From: Platycnemis pennipes
Lineage: Eukaryota > Arthropoda > Insecta > Odonata > Platycnemididae
Assembly (NCBI GenBank): GCA_933228895.1
Contig: OW121857.1
Span: 1,922,001 to 1,986,000 of the forward strand
Length of the DNA: 64,000 nt
Direction of reading: 5' to 3'
Both the position numbers and the translations under genes were made by a program. Of the stretch, positions 1-11,240 are shown one piece after another; the first letter of the stretch is position 1; every line of letters starts with the position of its first letter. The notes beneath the pieces were generated by a model. That model was not told the DNA's origin and searched no databases. It saw only the letters and a program-made list of their open reading frames with translations.

Positions 1-3000
1 GTCCCCCTTTCAGATATTCAATATCTTGCTTAAAATAAGACCACTGAGTTACTCTTATGCATACTTTGAAAGCGTTATTGATCTCTTTAACACTTAAATT
101 ACTTTCTTTGCATAAGTCTGATGACCTTTTTGCTAATGCAATGAATCGGAGACAATAAGCAATAACTCGTTTAAGTTTAGACAAGGAGGAAAAACGCTCC
201 AGGAGTGCAATGTCTAGCGTGTCTTCATCTGCGACAGCAACATTCGATTTCAGAGATTTCATTTCAGGGAGTACATCATTTGCTCCTGTTAATGCACTAA
301 TTTCCCATTGATCAGCACTATTAAATACCCAGGGAGGTGCGTTCCACCATAAATCATCGTTAATTATTTGTTGGGGTAGCAATCCCCGACTGCCAGAATC
401 AGCAGGGTTATCTTTACCAGATATATGATTCCACATTATACCCACATGACTTTCTGATATTTGAGCTACCCTATTCGCCACAAAGGTTTTTAATAAATGT
501 GTTGGAGTATTTATCCAAGAAAGGACTGTTTTGGAGTCAGTCCAGGCATAAACACACTCAATATTTATTTTCTGCGAGAGAGAAGAGAATACGAACTTAA
601 TAAGTTTCGTCAGCAAAACTGCTCCCAGAAGTTCTAGCCTCGGGATCGTTAAAGTTTTAATAGGCGCGACTTTTGTCTTGGCCATCATTAAATGGACTCG
701 TCCCTTTGTATGGAGTCCTCCACAGCGCAAATACACCACTGCGCAATAGCCCCGCTCGGAGGCATCGCAGAAACCCAATAATTGGCGGTGTTGTGTGTCG
801 CTTACTTCACTACCTAATGCACCGCGAGGTAATTTTATGTTTTCCAACCAAGGCAATTGGTTTACAAAATGCTTCCACGAGTCAATTACATCGGAAGGCA
901 AATCTTCGTCCCATCCGATATTTAATTTCCAAAGACCCTGCATAAAATGTTTCGCCCAAAAGACGACCGGACTAATCCATCCTAATGGATCAAATAGTTG
1001 TGCCAAATTTGAAAGAACGCCTCTTTTTGAGGGTGGTTTTGACGCTATCCTCACGTTGTAAGAAAAGAAATCCAACTTAGGATCCCAACATAAACCTAAT
1101 ATTTTTAAATTTGAGTATTCCTCATTATTAAATTCCACTTTGCGTTGCACAAGCTCCGGTGAAATGGTCCTTAGAACATCCACGGAGTTTGTGGCCCACT
1201 TATGAAGTTGAAAACCTCCAGCTTTTAACATTCCATTCAATTGTGCTATAAGCTCTATTGCCTTGGTGCTCGTAGAGCTTCCCGAGATTAAATCGTCCAC
1301 AAATACATCGTTTGGGAGTACTAAAGCTGCGAGGGGAAAGTGTTCCGCTTCGTCATGAGATAATTGCTGAAGTACTCTCATAGCCAAATATGGAGAGGAC
1401 GTTAAACCAAATGTTACTGTGTTTAATTCAAATTCTTGCAAAGCGGAATGTTCGTTAGCGCGCCAAACTATATGTTGGTAAGCCCTATGCTCCGGACGTA
1501 TCAAAATCCTTCTATACAATTTTGAAATATCGGCTACAAATGCCACAGCATGTAGACGAAACCTTAAGATTAAATCAGCAATGTCTTTATGCAATTTCGG
1601 ACCCTTTAAAAGTAGTTCATTCAAACTATGCCCTGATGAGGTGCGAGCTGAAGCGTCAAACACTACGCGCACTTTCGTGGTTGAGCTAGACTCCTTAATC
1701 ACCGCATGATGTGGAATGACATATTTCCCTGATCCCCATTGAGACCTTGACATATGCCCCATAGTGAGATATTCACTTAAGGATTTATTATATTCTGCTC
1801 GCAAATAGGTGTCATGTGCTAATTTCCGCTCGAGATTAGAATACCTCTTTAATGCCTGGGCCTGAGATTGTCCGAGAGAAGTCTCAGGGGACTCGTCCTT
1901 AAATAAAATGGGTACAACATACCGCCCATTGTCCTCTCTATAATGAAGTGACGTGAACTGCGATTCCGCCCTTTCGTCATTTTCGGAGGCAGGCGGATTG
2001 CTCGGAATCTCTTCGACCTTCCAGAAATGTTCTAGCAACGAGCCCAAGTCACTTTCCTCGTTCGTGACAATACACGAGGAAATGTTTGCACCAGTATGCA
2101 AAGAATTGGAGGTAGCTTTTACAGGACCTATTAGAATGTAACCAAAAATCGAAGGCCACGCAGTAGGATTACCTTCGTAGCGAATCGTGGGTCCATCAAC
2201 CATAATTTGCGAGTATAATTCTGCGCCGATTAAAATATCAATATCCCCCGGCTTATGGAACTCGGGATCCGCCAATATCAAATAGCGGAAACGATCACAT
2301 ACACTATCGGGCATTAGAGCGCTAGGTTGCCTCGAGGTAATTTTTTTAATGACTATGGCAGTAGTGGTTAGTTCCTCGCCCCCTTGACGAGGCCGAATTA
2401 CCAAAGACGTAATGCCTTTCGTAGTAGTGACGGGATTATCTGCAAGGCCCTTGCATGCGACCATGGATTGCTTTCTCGAGAGACCCAGCCTTTGCTGGCA
2501 AGCGGTGGTGATGAAACTAGCTTGCGACGCCGGGTCTATCAAAACACGTACATTGTTGAATATGCCAGACGCCGACTTCACGGCAACAATAGCCGTTCCC
2601 AATAATACAATGGAATTTTGACAAACAATATGACTCGTTGGACAAGCTAATTCGTCCTGCATATTGCTTTCAGCGTTAGATAATGCCCGTTCCGTCACGT
2701 CATTCGCATTAAATTCTCCCCGCCCTCTCTGGTCGCTTTTTGCCGTGCTAAATGGTTGCGAGGCTATCCGCGAAGAACTTCCAGATACTTTGGTAGTGCA
2801 CAACAATGTATGGTGCCCCTTTGAACAGTTACGACAAGATACACGGGATCGACAGGCACTTGCTTTATGCTTTCCACCTAAGCAATTGTAACAAATATTC
2901 TTAGACTTAACAAAGTCCCTTCTTTTATCCACCGACATTAAAATAAATGTGTTACATAGATATAAACGGTGCTGTTCCGTGCATAGCGGGCATGAAAATA

Positions 3001-3580
3001 AATTAACATTATCACTGACTGCCAAGAGTGAAGTTCTTGGACTTGCGAGGCTCCGTTTTGCTTGAATTAATCTCGCATTTGACGAAGTACTTGACCTCGA
3101 CCCTGATGAGCGAAGTATATTGATATGCTTGTGTCCAAATTTGACTAGGTCATCAATGCGGGGAAATTCAATTTCATGATGTTCCATTTCAAACTGCTTG
3201 CGCGAGTATTTATCTAACGTTCTTACCGCAAGAACGAATAAGATAAAATCGGCCAACTGAGGGATATTCATGGCCTTCAAAGCATTCACGTTTTCAGACA
3301 AATTTTCAATTAATGACTGGAAACCTTCTATCGAGTCGTTATTTAGAACGGGAGCATTTATAATTTTCTCTAGGTACTGTAAAGCCAATAATCGCTTATT
3401 CTCATATCGACGAACCAAGTTTTTCCACACGATAGCGTAATTTTCAGATATCAATGGAAGACCAGTCACTATTTTCCGCGCATTCCCCTTTACACTCCCA
3501 ATTAAGTAATGAAACTTCTCAATATCCGTCAACTGAGTACTCTCGTGTATCAAGCTACAGAAAACATCGTAAAAAGGTTT
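1..3580 (-). CDS. BEL/Pao Gag C-terminus, protease, reverse transcriptase and RNase H, open at window edge
   Basis: One frame runs without a stop for about 1,193 codons and leaves the window. It continues Gag after the frameshift near 3581. Two zinc knuckles lie at 2798-2893; the first is CX2CX4HX4C. The protease motif at 2525-2536 reads D-P-A-S, followed by Q, where DSGS or DTGS is usual. RT motif A (ADISKLY) has its Asp at 1529-1531, and the RT box FVDD is at 1292-1303. RNase H carries three acidic residues: Asp in GFCDAS (764-766), Glu in LELL (632-634) and Asp in WTDSK (536-538). This combination, with a Peptidase A17-type region between protease and RT, is characteristic of BEL/Pao Pol. 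All RT and RNase H acidic residues are present, so activity is plausible if the gag frameshift is not real. Integrase is not visible. Confidence 0.92.
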
Positions 3581-4011
3581 GAGTTAGCCAATTCCCCGTC
3601 AAATACAGGAATATTTATCTTCGGCAACCTGGCCGTTTGCGAATGAGTAGGCACCCCCATACTAGCATTACTAACTTCCGTGGGTAGCATCTGACTTGCC
3701 ACCGCTTTGATTTCATAATACAGCTCTTCCACACGATCGCTAATGCTTAATTCCTCATCGAAATCCAAGTTAAACTCGATCATATCCTCACGAATTTCAT
3801 CAGTAAGAGTTAAAAACGAACTATATTTTTCCTCCAGAGCTGCATACCTGCATTTAAGCATCGGGATATCTATCTGATCCTCACGTGTGAGGGCATAAAG
3901 CCGTTCTAACGTATTAATTATGGCGTCTCGACGAGCTTTCTTTAATTTTAGGAGGCGATGACCGCGCGAATCACTCATTGCCTCAGCTTCTTGTCCCTTT
4001 TCGTTACCCAT
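3550..4011 (-). pseudogene. BEL/Pao Gag N-terminal part, ended by a frameshift
   Basis: ATG at 4011 opens 153 codons of a charged, helical Gag N-terminus ending in the typical LPKINIPVFDGE core, where BEL Gag proteins normally continue with a W-x-x-F segment. Just after LAN (near 3581-3583) the frame loses its homology. Shifting by one base restores FYDVFCSLIH and the rest of Gag without interruption down to 1. The simplest reading is a 1-nt deletion in the expected Trp codon. The start is chosen because it is the only upstream ATG and follows a short untranslated leader. The protein should form the particle shell that packages element RNA. Confidence 0.85.
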
Positions 4012-4082
4012 TGTTCACCTAACTAATGCAGATAATCACTAGGTCGCGTACGAGGTCGAACGGCCGAAATCCAGTAACACTT

Positions 4083-4320
4083 GGCAATAACCAAATATAT
4101 TCACCACACAAACAATAAAGACACTAAGCATAAGGACACAAAATCCAACCATGAGATGTATGTACCAGAAACTACTTTATCCGGCCCGAAGGACCAAATA
4201 ATGTCTAGGCAATATATTGCCTTTACGCAGCAATTAATTATTGCCCCCAAAATGAAAGTGGACTGTATTTTGATAGAGAGAGAACGCCCCAGTATCGCTC
4301 CTACCTTCTCGTAGGCCACA
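4083..4320 (-). other. Probable BEL 5' LTR 3' portion and leader
   Basis: This stretch sits directly upstream of the gag ATG on the minus strand. Read on that strand it starts near TGTGGCCTACG and ends near a GTTAC just before TGGATTTCGG, which could serve as a tRNA primer-binding site because it begins with TGG. A GT-rich end after TTTATTG would fit an LTR processing region. No second LTR is in the window, so the limits are guesses. Confidence 0.3.
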
Positions 4321-4520
4321 GCAATAGTTCTGCTCTCGTTCTCCTGTCCTTGTTTCGGCCGTCCAATCCGCTCGTCAGGAACTCACATTGTCAACTCGTC
4401 TCTCCGGACCTCCTGGCCTCTACAATCCGAATCGAAAAACGATCCATCGAATCGAGGGCGTTTTTCTTTTGTTTTCGTAGGCTACGACACCTGGCGACCT
4501 CTCTCTCTTACATTACGAAA

Positions 4521-4930
4521 CAAAAGGCATTCGATAAAGTTCCTCATGATAAATTAATCTTGAAATTAGAGAGTTTTGGTATGAATAATGACGTTGTATG
4601 TTGGGTAAAGGAATTCTTAGGTGGGCGAGAGCAGAGAGTTTTCATAGATGGTATCATATCGGACACAATCAAAGTCACGTCGAGAGTTCCCCAGGGTAGC
4701 GTAGTAGGCCCGCTTCTTTTTCTTTTATACATAAACGTCTTGAGTACCGTAGTTAATAGTAAGCTTAGACTCTTTGCAGACGATGCTATAGTGTACAGTG
4801 ATATATCAAAAGAAGAAGACCGGAAATCGCACTGAAAGGATTTAGATGCAATTTAAGTGGTGCGACAAATGGCAGTTAGAACTTAACCTTAAAAAGTGTG
4901 TAGCTATTAATTTTTGGAAAGGAAGAATGT
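4521..4930 (+). pseudogene. LINE (subfamily A/B) reverse transcriptase fragment
   Basis: Translation shows KAFDKVPHDKLILKL, then VPQGSVVGPLLFLLYIN, then LFADDAIVY: RT motifs A, B and C (FADD) of a jockey/CR1-type LINE. A stop at about 4833 is followed by out-of-frame remnants of the next segment (a CDKWQLELN-like stretch, then a FWK-like stretch). The copy is truncated at both ends: it starts just before motif A and stops before the thumb and C-terminal region. It is closely related in protein to the two longer copies at 34885 and 39491, but clearly diverged. Confidence 0.85.
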
Positions 4931-5386
4931 GTGCATAATTAGTAAAAACGTAGTTTTAGTGTAAATACATTAATCTGTGCTTGATTGCGTTGGATTTATA
5001 AAAAATAAACAATCATAATTTGCTTATTTATTTCTATTTAAGACTAGTATTTGAGACTGCTGAGAACGTAGTCTGGAATCACAGTGAGAAAATCGCGCGT
5101 TTGGCTGTCCGGTGGCGGCTAAACATTCGAGGGGCTGCTGTGCTTCTTTGTGGAGTTCGCACGACCGCTATATATATTATTGCTTAGGATTTAGCCATGT
5201 GTTAGTGGAGAATCATGTTTTACGTAATTTAACCAGTTTTCTCACAATTTTACATCGTTTCTTGCGGAAAAAATACGTGATAATTGCCGATACATCCCCT
5301 CTCCCGCATGTGGGATTGGGTGAGATTCGGCTCGACACCCACCCCACCCCCAGAAACGCCTCACGTCATTAATGGACGCCCCCGTA
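4931..5386. other. Unassigned AT-rich DNA
   Basis: I see no recognisable gene or repeat here. The stretch separates an RT fragment from a LINE 3' tail of the same superfamily. It could be unrecognised 3' sequence of the same old insertion. Confidence 0.4.
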
Positions 5387-5540
5387 CTAAACATCTAGTT
5401 GCATGAGACCCTAATTATGTAGTGTTTCCATTTAGTAGCTTGTTTGCATGTCAATAGTGCATGCTTGGTTATCTTCACCCCTAGCCACACACCCTCGCGT
5501 TGGCTTGTAGGGTATCGCGTAGGTGTAGATGTAGTCTAAA
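5387..5540 (+). mobile_element. LINE subfamily B 3' tail
   Basis: Non-coding 3' end of the abundant LINE: a CTAGTTGCATGAGACCCTA-like segment, a GCTTGTTTGCATGTC segment, the conserved CCACACACCCTCGCG hairpin region, then a short GTAGATGTAG tail. It has drifted from the subfamily B form seen at 30040-30155. Confidence 0.8.
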
Positions 5541-5989
5541 ACAGAAAAGGGAACATTAAACTAGACCTGGTTTGCCTAGCTGAGAAGCTAGTTTATGGGA
5601 GGCTTAATTTCTCACCAGTGATCAGTCAAAGAACTGAAGCCCTGATCCCAAAAATGGGATCTTTCACACTTTCTGCGATTGTGTTCGGCATTCCATGCCA
5701 GGGAAAATCACGGAGAGCAAACAGCACCTAATAGGCCATATATAGGACCTATGGCACCCAATCTGTCTCACATACGAGCACAACTTCGGGTGAAAAGTCA
5801 CTCGACAGAGTTAGGTCAAAGAAAAACAGACTAAACTAAAGTTAAAAGTAGGGAACGCAACAGAGAACAACAATTTTTTATCCGAAAATAGTGGTGATTG
5901 AAACAACATGCTACATCATTGTATGACGCCCCTCTCTACTCCATTCATCACCCAAGATCACTTTCTGTCACGCGTTAGTAATAACTAAC
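5541..5989. other. Unassigned DNA before a LINE
   Basis: No reading frame or known repeat recognised. It precedes the LINE RT at 5990 and may be its decayed 5' sequence, but no motif supports that. Confidence 0.3.
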
Positions 5990-7560
5990 TGCCTCTCTGA
6001 AATCCAAACCGACCCTCTGGAAGTTCTTAATTATCTACGAAAAATTCCCCTTCAACGCTCCGCAGGCCCTGATGTACTGAGTCCAATATTATTTCGCAAT
6101 TGTTCTGAATCCCTGTCAATACCTTTAAGTTTACTCTTAAACCGCTGTTTTTCCCTCGGTACCTTTCCGTCTTTATGGAAAACTGCTAATGTTATCCCCG
6201 TACATAAATCTGGCCCAAAAAACCTAGCATGAAACTATCGACCCATATCCTTACTCCCAGTCCTCTCTTCTGTTTGTGAGAGAATAATCCTCAGCCGACT
6301 CTATTACTTCGCATCCCCTCACCTCAAACATGGATTTCTTCTGTGCCGTTCGTGCATGACCAACTTAGCTGTTTTTCAGCATAATGCCGTAAATTCCTTG
6401 AATAACAAAACACAGTTAATTACCATTTTCCTAGACTTTTCTAAAGCTTTTGACTCCATCAACCATAGCCTCCTCCTTCGTAAACTTAGCGAACGTTTCA
6501 ATATTTCTGGTAATTTTAAAAATCTTTTAAGTTTCCTCAGCAACCGAACTCAAAGGGTCATCTTTTCTGGTTTTTCTTCTTCCTGGTCTCCACTGACATC
6601 TGGGGTCCCTCAAGGCAATTTCCTTGGTCCGTACCTTTTTAATTTATATATTGATGATCTTGCCTCCCTACTGCCTCCTTCCCAAGCTCACACCCTACTT
6701 TACGCCGATGACTGCAAACTTTTCAAGAACATTCAAACGCCCTCCGATTGTTATGAACTGCAAGATGCCCTACGGGAGACATCAAATTGTTGCAACGTAT
6801 GGTAGCTGAAATTAAACCCAGAAAAATGTAGCGTGATGTCCATTTCCCTAAAAAAGTTCACCCATGAATTTCATTATACTGTTCTTAATCGCTCTCTAAA
6901 ACGTATCTCTGCATCCAAAGGCATCTCAAGTATTCTTACAGACAGTAAATTAAATTATTCCCAACACATACAAACCATCAAGTCCAAAGCAATGTCCCTC
7001 TTAGGCATGCTCTATCGTTTCACTGAAGTTAATGACACACAAACCCTTCGAACCTTCTTTTCTTCTATCGTTCCTCAAACTAATCTAATAAACTCTCATC
7101 TCTGGGCTGTGTCTGCAATTTCTTTGCTAAAATAGTTAGAAATAGATTACCACATTTTCGTAACCAATGTCCACCAATACTATTCTCTCCTCCTCCTAAT
7201 CTTAGCACCCTTAGACTCACAGCTGACTTAAAACTAATTTATAATATTCTCAATTCCACCATCCACTTCAACCAATTTGCTCTCCTTTGTCAACTTCAAA
7301 GTTCCTTCCAGCCCACCTTTTGTTCTCATCCTTTACTCCATAATCCCATTTGCCCAGACTTTCGATTACCAAACGTTCGCTTTCCTTCCGTCTCTCATCT
7401 CTATTGAACTCCCTCCCATAACACATTGATGCCTTTGCACTCCCAATTAAATCATTCATGAGTCTTTCTATATCGAATCTGTCACCAGAATAGCCTTTCC
7501 CTTCTATGCGTTTCCTGTTACTTTTATTTTATTATTATCTTGTATATGTTATAAAATGTA
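5990..7560 (+). pseudogene. LINE of a third type (jockey/CR1-like), decayed RT
   Basis: Upstream frames read a KAPGPD-like SAGPDVLSP segment, then VIPVHKSGP, then NYRPISLLPVLS, which are the RT finger motifs. The main frame (ATG 6356, open to 6805) holds FLDFSKAFDSINHSLLL (motif A), TSGVPQGNFLGPYLFNLYIDDL (motif B, with part of it shortened here) and YADD at 6701-6712 (motif C). Stops occur before NYRPIS (near 6230), at 6805 and at 7135, with frameshifts between. Downstream to about 7460 there are remnants of a C-terminal region, then an AT-rich tail. It differs from subfamilies A and B in motif wording (YADD rather than FADD) and lacks their 3' tail. No endonuclease domain is seen, so it is 5' truncated or decayed. 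Confidence 0.85.
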
Positions 7561-8289
7561 TGTACTGTTATTGGCCACTATAAAATGGCATCATTGCTGT
7601 ATTTGGTTTTCTTACTTTAAAATAAAAATGAATCTTGCGAGTCATGCATTCATTTTTCATGCCGTGACGCATGCAGCCTATCCTCTTGACATATGTTTTG
7701 TCGAGCCAACCGTGATTCCTCTCTGTGCTGGCAGAATGCATTGCGACGGGCGTGATCATGGGGTAGTGCGTCCATTACACTCCTCTGATGTTGCCGGGAG
7801 GCGACGAGGCGTCTTCTCCCTGGGAAGGGCCCCTCGGATGGGTTGGGATGGGCCAGACGCGGCGGGTGTGATTACGGGGGGAATCCCACATTGATGGACG
7901 GCCCTCTCGGGCCCTGGTGCTGCAGCGCTGCCCTCTGTGGCCTGGGTGGCGAATTGCATCTGATCTCGGGGAAGGAGTGCGATTCCAGGTGGAAGGAGGA
8001 AGCGAATGCTGCATGGAGGCCATGTTCTACCCAGAGGGCGTGTGGAGTACAGTCGAGGAGAGGTGGCGAGGGTGATGTGCCAACATCTTCTGTTGAAAAG
8101 AGCTTTGCAATTAAAGAAGAAGAAGAAGTTTTACATTTCATACGGTGGTCGTCGTCAGGATCCAAACTCTCAGTTTGGGTCCTGACGTTCATAGAATGCA
8201 ATATTTTACATCACAACAGAAGTCGCTCCAACTTCAGGCCCTGGATTCATGGGAGAACTTGTATCTGATGATCTGTACTCCATGTCATG
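7561..8289. other. Unassigned GC-rich DNA with a hairpin
   Basis: Open frames exist here but look like composition effects. A 15-bp inverted repeat with one mismatch and a 3-nt loop lies at 8154-8186 (GTCAGGATCCAAACT and its complement). No gene recognised. Confidence 0.35.
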
Positions 8290-8400
8290 CATCCTCAGGT
8301 GGGATGCTGGGATTGGGGGACTGGGAACGAAATCAAAAGAAGATTCAGTGCGGTTGGACCGGGAATCGAACCCAGGATCCTTGGATTGAAAAAATCTTGG
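8290..8400 (-). mobile_element. Possible tRNA-headed SINE fragment
   Basis: On the minus strand CTGGGTTCGATTCCCGG forms a T-arm-like B box (GGTTCGATTCC). No convincing A box or acceptor pairing is present, so it is better read as a decayed SINE head than as a tRNA gene. Confidence 0.4.
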
Positions 8401-9179
8401 CTACAGATCTCTTTAAAATTGCGAGTCGGGTCAAGAATCTTTGGATCATGTCGTGACATGCCTTATCAAACCAAGGGATCGTTTATTTGCCCAGAACACT
8501 GCCGCCTTTTATCATCTTAGGTTCTTGTTGTTGGTTGACCGTACAGGGAGCCAAATGTTGACTTCTTGACTAAAAATGTAAGCCTCGGGAAAATTACGGT
8601 CTCAGGCTGGCTCACTTTGTGGGATTGCTCCATTACCTTATATTTGGCCTGTCGCTTGATTGCTTGGTGGACATTATATGCTTGATGGAAATGAACTTTT
8701 TTTATATTTTTATTAAAATTTTGAGTCTAGATTTTAATACATGTGTGGTCCACAAGGTGGTAATATTTATCTCATTGAGAGCGTGGAAATGGAAAAGGTT
8801 AGATAGCTTGACTGAAAAATGTTGCCAGTGAAGTTTTAGTTTGCAGTAACTTTTCTCAACTTGATGCTGAATGCAAAGATCTTAAAAGTAATCTTTCTTC
8901 GCATTCCTTAGCTCAGTTCGTCAAAAGCACGCTAGCGTCTACGCCGGGTTTCTCTCTACCCCGAAGATGAAGTGGAACGAGTCAATGATGATATCGTGGA
9001 AGGAACAATACAAGGGAGACGAGGTAAAACTTTTTATTTTGGTGATTGCAAGGACATCATTGGTGACGGTCAAGTTGGAAGTGTGAAATCAAGACATAAC
9101 TTGGGAAATCGGAAGGTTAGAGGAGAGAGTGTCCTAGAGTGAAGGCCAACACATAATTTAAAAACCACTCCCGAAGACA
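8401..9179. other. Mostly unassigned DNA with a small SINE body match
   Basis: The only recognisable piece is at about 8945-8985, where CTACGCCGGGTTTCTCTC matches the body of the SINE at 27560 (CGACGCCGGGTTTCCCTC). The rest has no supported feature. Confidence 0.35.
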
Positions 9180-10080
9180 GCATGTGTGGAAAATGCCAGG
9201 AGATTGAAGAAGATACCAAATCCACTTCATTTAAGTGAAGAAGAGATGAGTAAGGAGGTGAAGGACTGCAAAAGCTACCAGGGTGCAGATATTGATGGTG
9301 GCCAGAGCGTAGCTTAGTGATCAGGAAATGCCATTCTAAACTCACAAAACTGAGGTAAACAAGTAATGACATACAGAAAGGGAAAAAATTGAAGGTGAGT
9401 TAATATCAGCTGCCTTCTAATAAGAGTAGAAGTAAATGGGCGAGTACGTGAATGTGAAATCAAAAATTAGTGGGTAACCATTAAAAATGGACTTCAGAAA
9501 GGAGCGAGGGAAGCTCTTGGGGAAAGAAAGTGGTTCAGAAGTAGTCAAGGATCATCGAGTAAGTCTTATGCCTGATCAGAGACGCAAGAAAAGCAGTTGA
9601 ATGAAAAGAGAAAACTGCTGAAGAATAACTCTGCTTCAAGTAAGGAAAGACGTGAATCGCGGAGTGAGAAAAAAGGAAGTGAAAAGTGATGACGAAGGAT
9701 CTATGCGATTGTGTACGTAGCAAGGTCGCACGTGAAAAGGTGGAAGCTGCCTAAATGATGATCAAGTGAAGAGGTGGAAGGAATGTTTGGAGCATTTAAG
9801 AACGGGAGGAATCTCAATGAAAACAAGGGAATGAATTGGCCAAGATGAAATGTAAGACTCGGTCTTCAGATCAGAATCTTATGCTGCAGTAAAGGACCTG
9901 CGGATAAATAAAGCTTCTGGAATTGAGGTTATTTCTGCCAAGCTGCAGGAGAAAAAACATCAATCCAGCCGTACAAAATCGTCTGCCACATGCACTCAAC
10001 AACTGGGGAGATACCCGCAGTATTTGAGAAGCACACCATCATCCCCGTTTATTAAAAGAATAGGATCGGGAATTTTTAAA
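9180..10080 (+). pseudogene. Decayed RTE-type LINE, upstream part of ORF2
   Basis: Broken frames read KRWKECLEHL, then SYAAVKDLRINKASGIEVISAKL, then a TIIPVYKKNRIG-like segment. These match the linker between endonuclease and RT in RTE-type ORF2 proteins: a W-x-E-x-x-x-x-L segment, an A-x-x-x-L-x-x-x-K-A-x-G-x-D segment, and the start of RT. Many stops and indels are present. The same family is represented by C-terminal pieces at 15440, 24560, 49491 and 61740. Confidence 0.6.
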
Positions 10081-10348
10081 ATTTGACGACTGCCAGCTTG
10101 ACAAGATTAAATTTTGAGCAATGCATTGAGTCGTCGAGATGGCTTTTCAGATACGCTAAATTTGACCGAATCTGGGTACATTGAGTAGATACTTTGGTGT
10201 TTTGGAACATAAAATATACCTATTTGATGACAAGAATTACTTTGTTCTATATATTTTATAGTGGTTCATGATTGTTGTTTGTGGAATAATAATTTAACTT
10301 TCGAAAAGGACAGTAAAACAGCATGCCCTAGAAACCTATTTCAATGTT

Positions 10349-10472
10349 CATGGTTTTCGAATAAAATTCAAACTTTTAGTCTATTCCACACTTTTTTCGT
10401 TTTTTTTTCGACTTCGATTTCGAAAAAAAGTGTGGAATAGACTAAAAGATTTTATTTTATTCGAAAACCATG
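10349..10472. repeat. Foldback inverted repeat
   Basis: Two arms of about 50 nt (TCATGGTTTTCGAATAAAAT and onward, through CTTTTAGTCTATTCCACAC) are complementary apart from small differences near the middle of each arm. About 20 nt separate them. This is a strong stem-loop and could be a small foldback/MITE element, but no target duplication is clear. Confidence 0.75.
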
Positions 10473-10569
10473 AATAGTGTAACTAAATTCCACAAAGTGA
10501 CGCCTTCAGTCCTATCTGATATACTATTTCAATGTGTTTTTATTTTTATTTTCGTGGTTTCTTTTCCCT

Positions 10570-11240
10570 AGTTCACGTAGACTATTCAAAACAATTTCTC
10601 GAAGAGCATGCGGTGCCAAAAGACTTGAAGATAGCAAACGTTTCCCCAATTAGCAATGGTGCATGAAACTATAGTCCAATGCAACTTATTTGAATATCAT
10701 GCTTAATTATAGAGCATACACTGATCACTTCAATTTTGGGACACCTATAATATGGAGGATCTACTGATGAAAAACCAGAGAATGATTTCTATAAGGTTAT
10801 GTATTGCGGAGCACAACTCGCTCTTTTTGTTCATGATATTTTAGCCTCTGATAAGGGTAACGACCAGGAGTACTCAAAGTCTCTCTTGACCTCAGAAATG
10901 TGTTCGATATATTCTTGCCTTCCTCTCAAACTAACCCTCGAAGTTAGAATCCCATGGTGTATGGAGACCACATCTCAGCCTGGATAGAAGACTTTAAATG
11001 AAAGAGTTCAAAGGGCGGTATTGGATATCGTTAGCTCTTGTGAAGTCAAAGTTACATCGGGAGTTCCTCAGGGAAACGTGTGCAGTCCACTTTTATTCCA
11101 TTTTAAAGTAAATTATATTGAATGCTTTGTCTTTTTGCGCATGATGCGGTAGTGAATGGGAATTTAGGACGACGATGAGAGGCTCTCGCTATTAAAGGAT
11201 TTAGTAGCTATTTATGCTTGGTGTGGAGCAGAACAGCTTG
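10570..11240 (+). pseudogene. Highly decayed LINE subfamily A/B RT
   Basis: Fragments in shifting frames match the RT at 34885: an LEIANVSPISN-like start, then QLALFVHDILASD, VKVTSGVPQGNVCSPLLFHF and an LFAHDAVV remnant of the FADD box, then a WCGAEQL remnant. Numerous stops, and the first catalytic Asp of FADD is changed. This is the oldest-looking copy of this LINE in the window. Confidence 0.7.

Larger units (their letters stand above)
1..4320 (-). mobile_element. BEL/Pao LTR retrotransposon, cut by left window edge
   Basis: This is a minus-strand element that reads leader, Gag, zinc knuckles, aspartic protease, RT and RNase H, the BEL/Pao order. Integrase and the 3' LTR would lie beyond the left edge. 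Coding capacity is almost undamaged: one frameshift in gag and no stop codon in the following 3.58 kb. That suggests a fairly recent insertion, or a single sequencing or assembly error at the frameshift. The 5' boundary is uncertain because only one LTR could be inside the window and it cannot be compared with its partner. Confidence 0.9.

Noticed and set aside
4101..4319. Hydrophobic 72-codon minus-strand frame as an envelope-like gene
   Set aside because: Sits in the probable LTR/leader upstream of gag, with no signal peptide context or motif.
7843..8268. 141-codon frame
   Set aside because: GC-rich, several frames open on both strands, and it crosses a hairpin.
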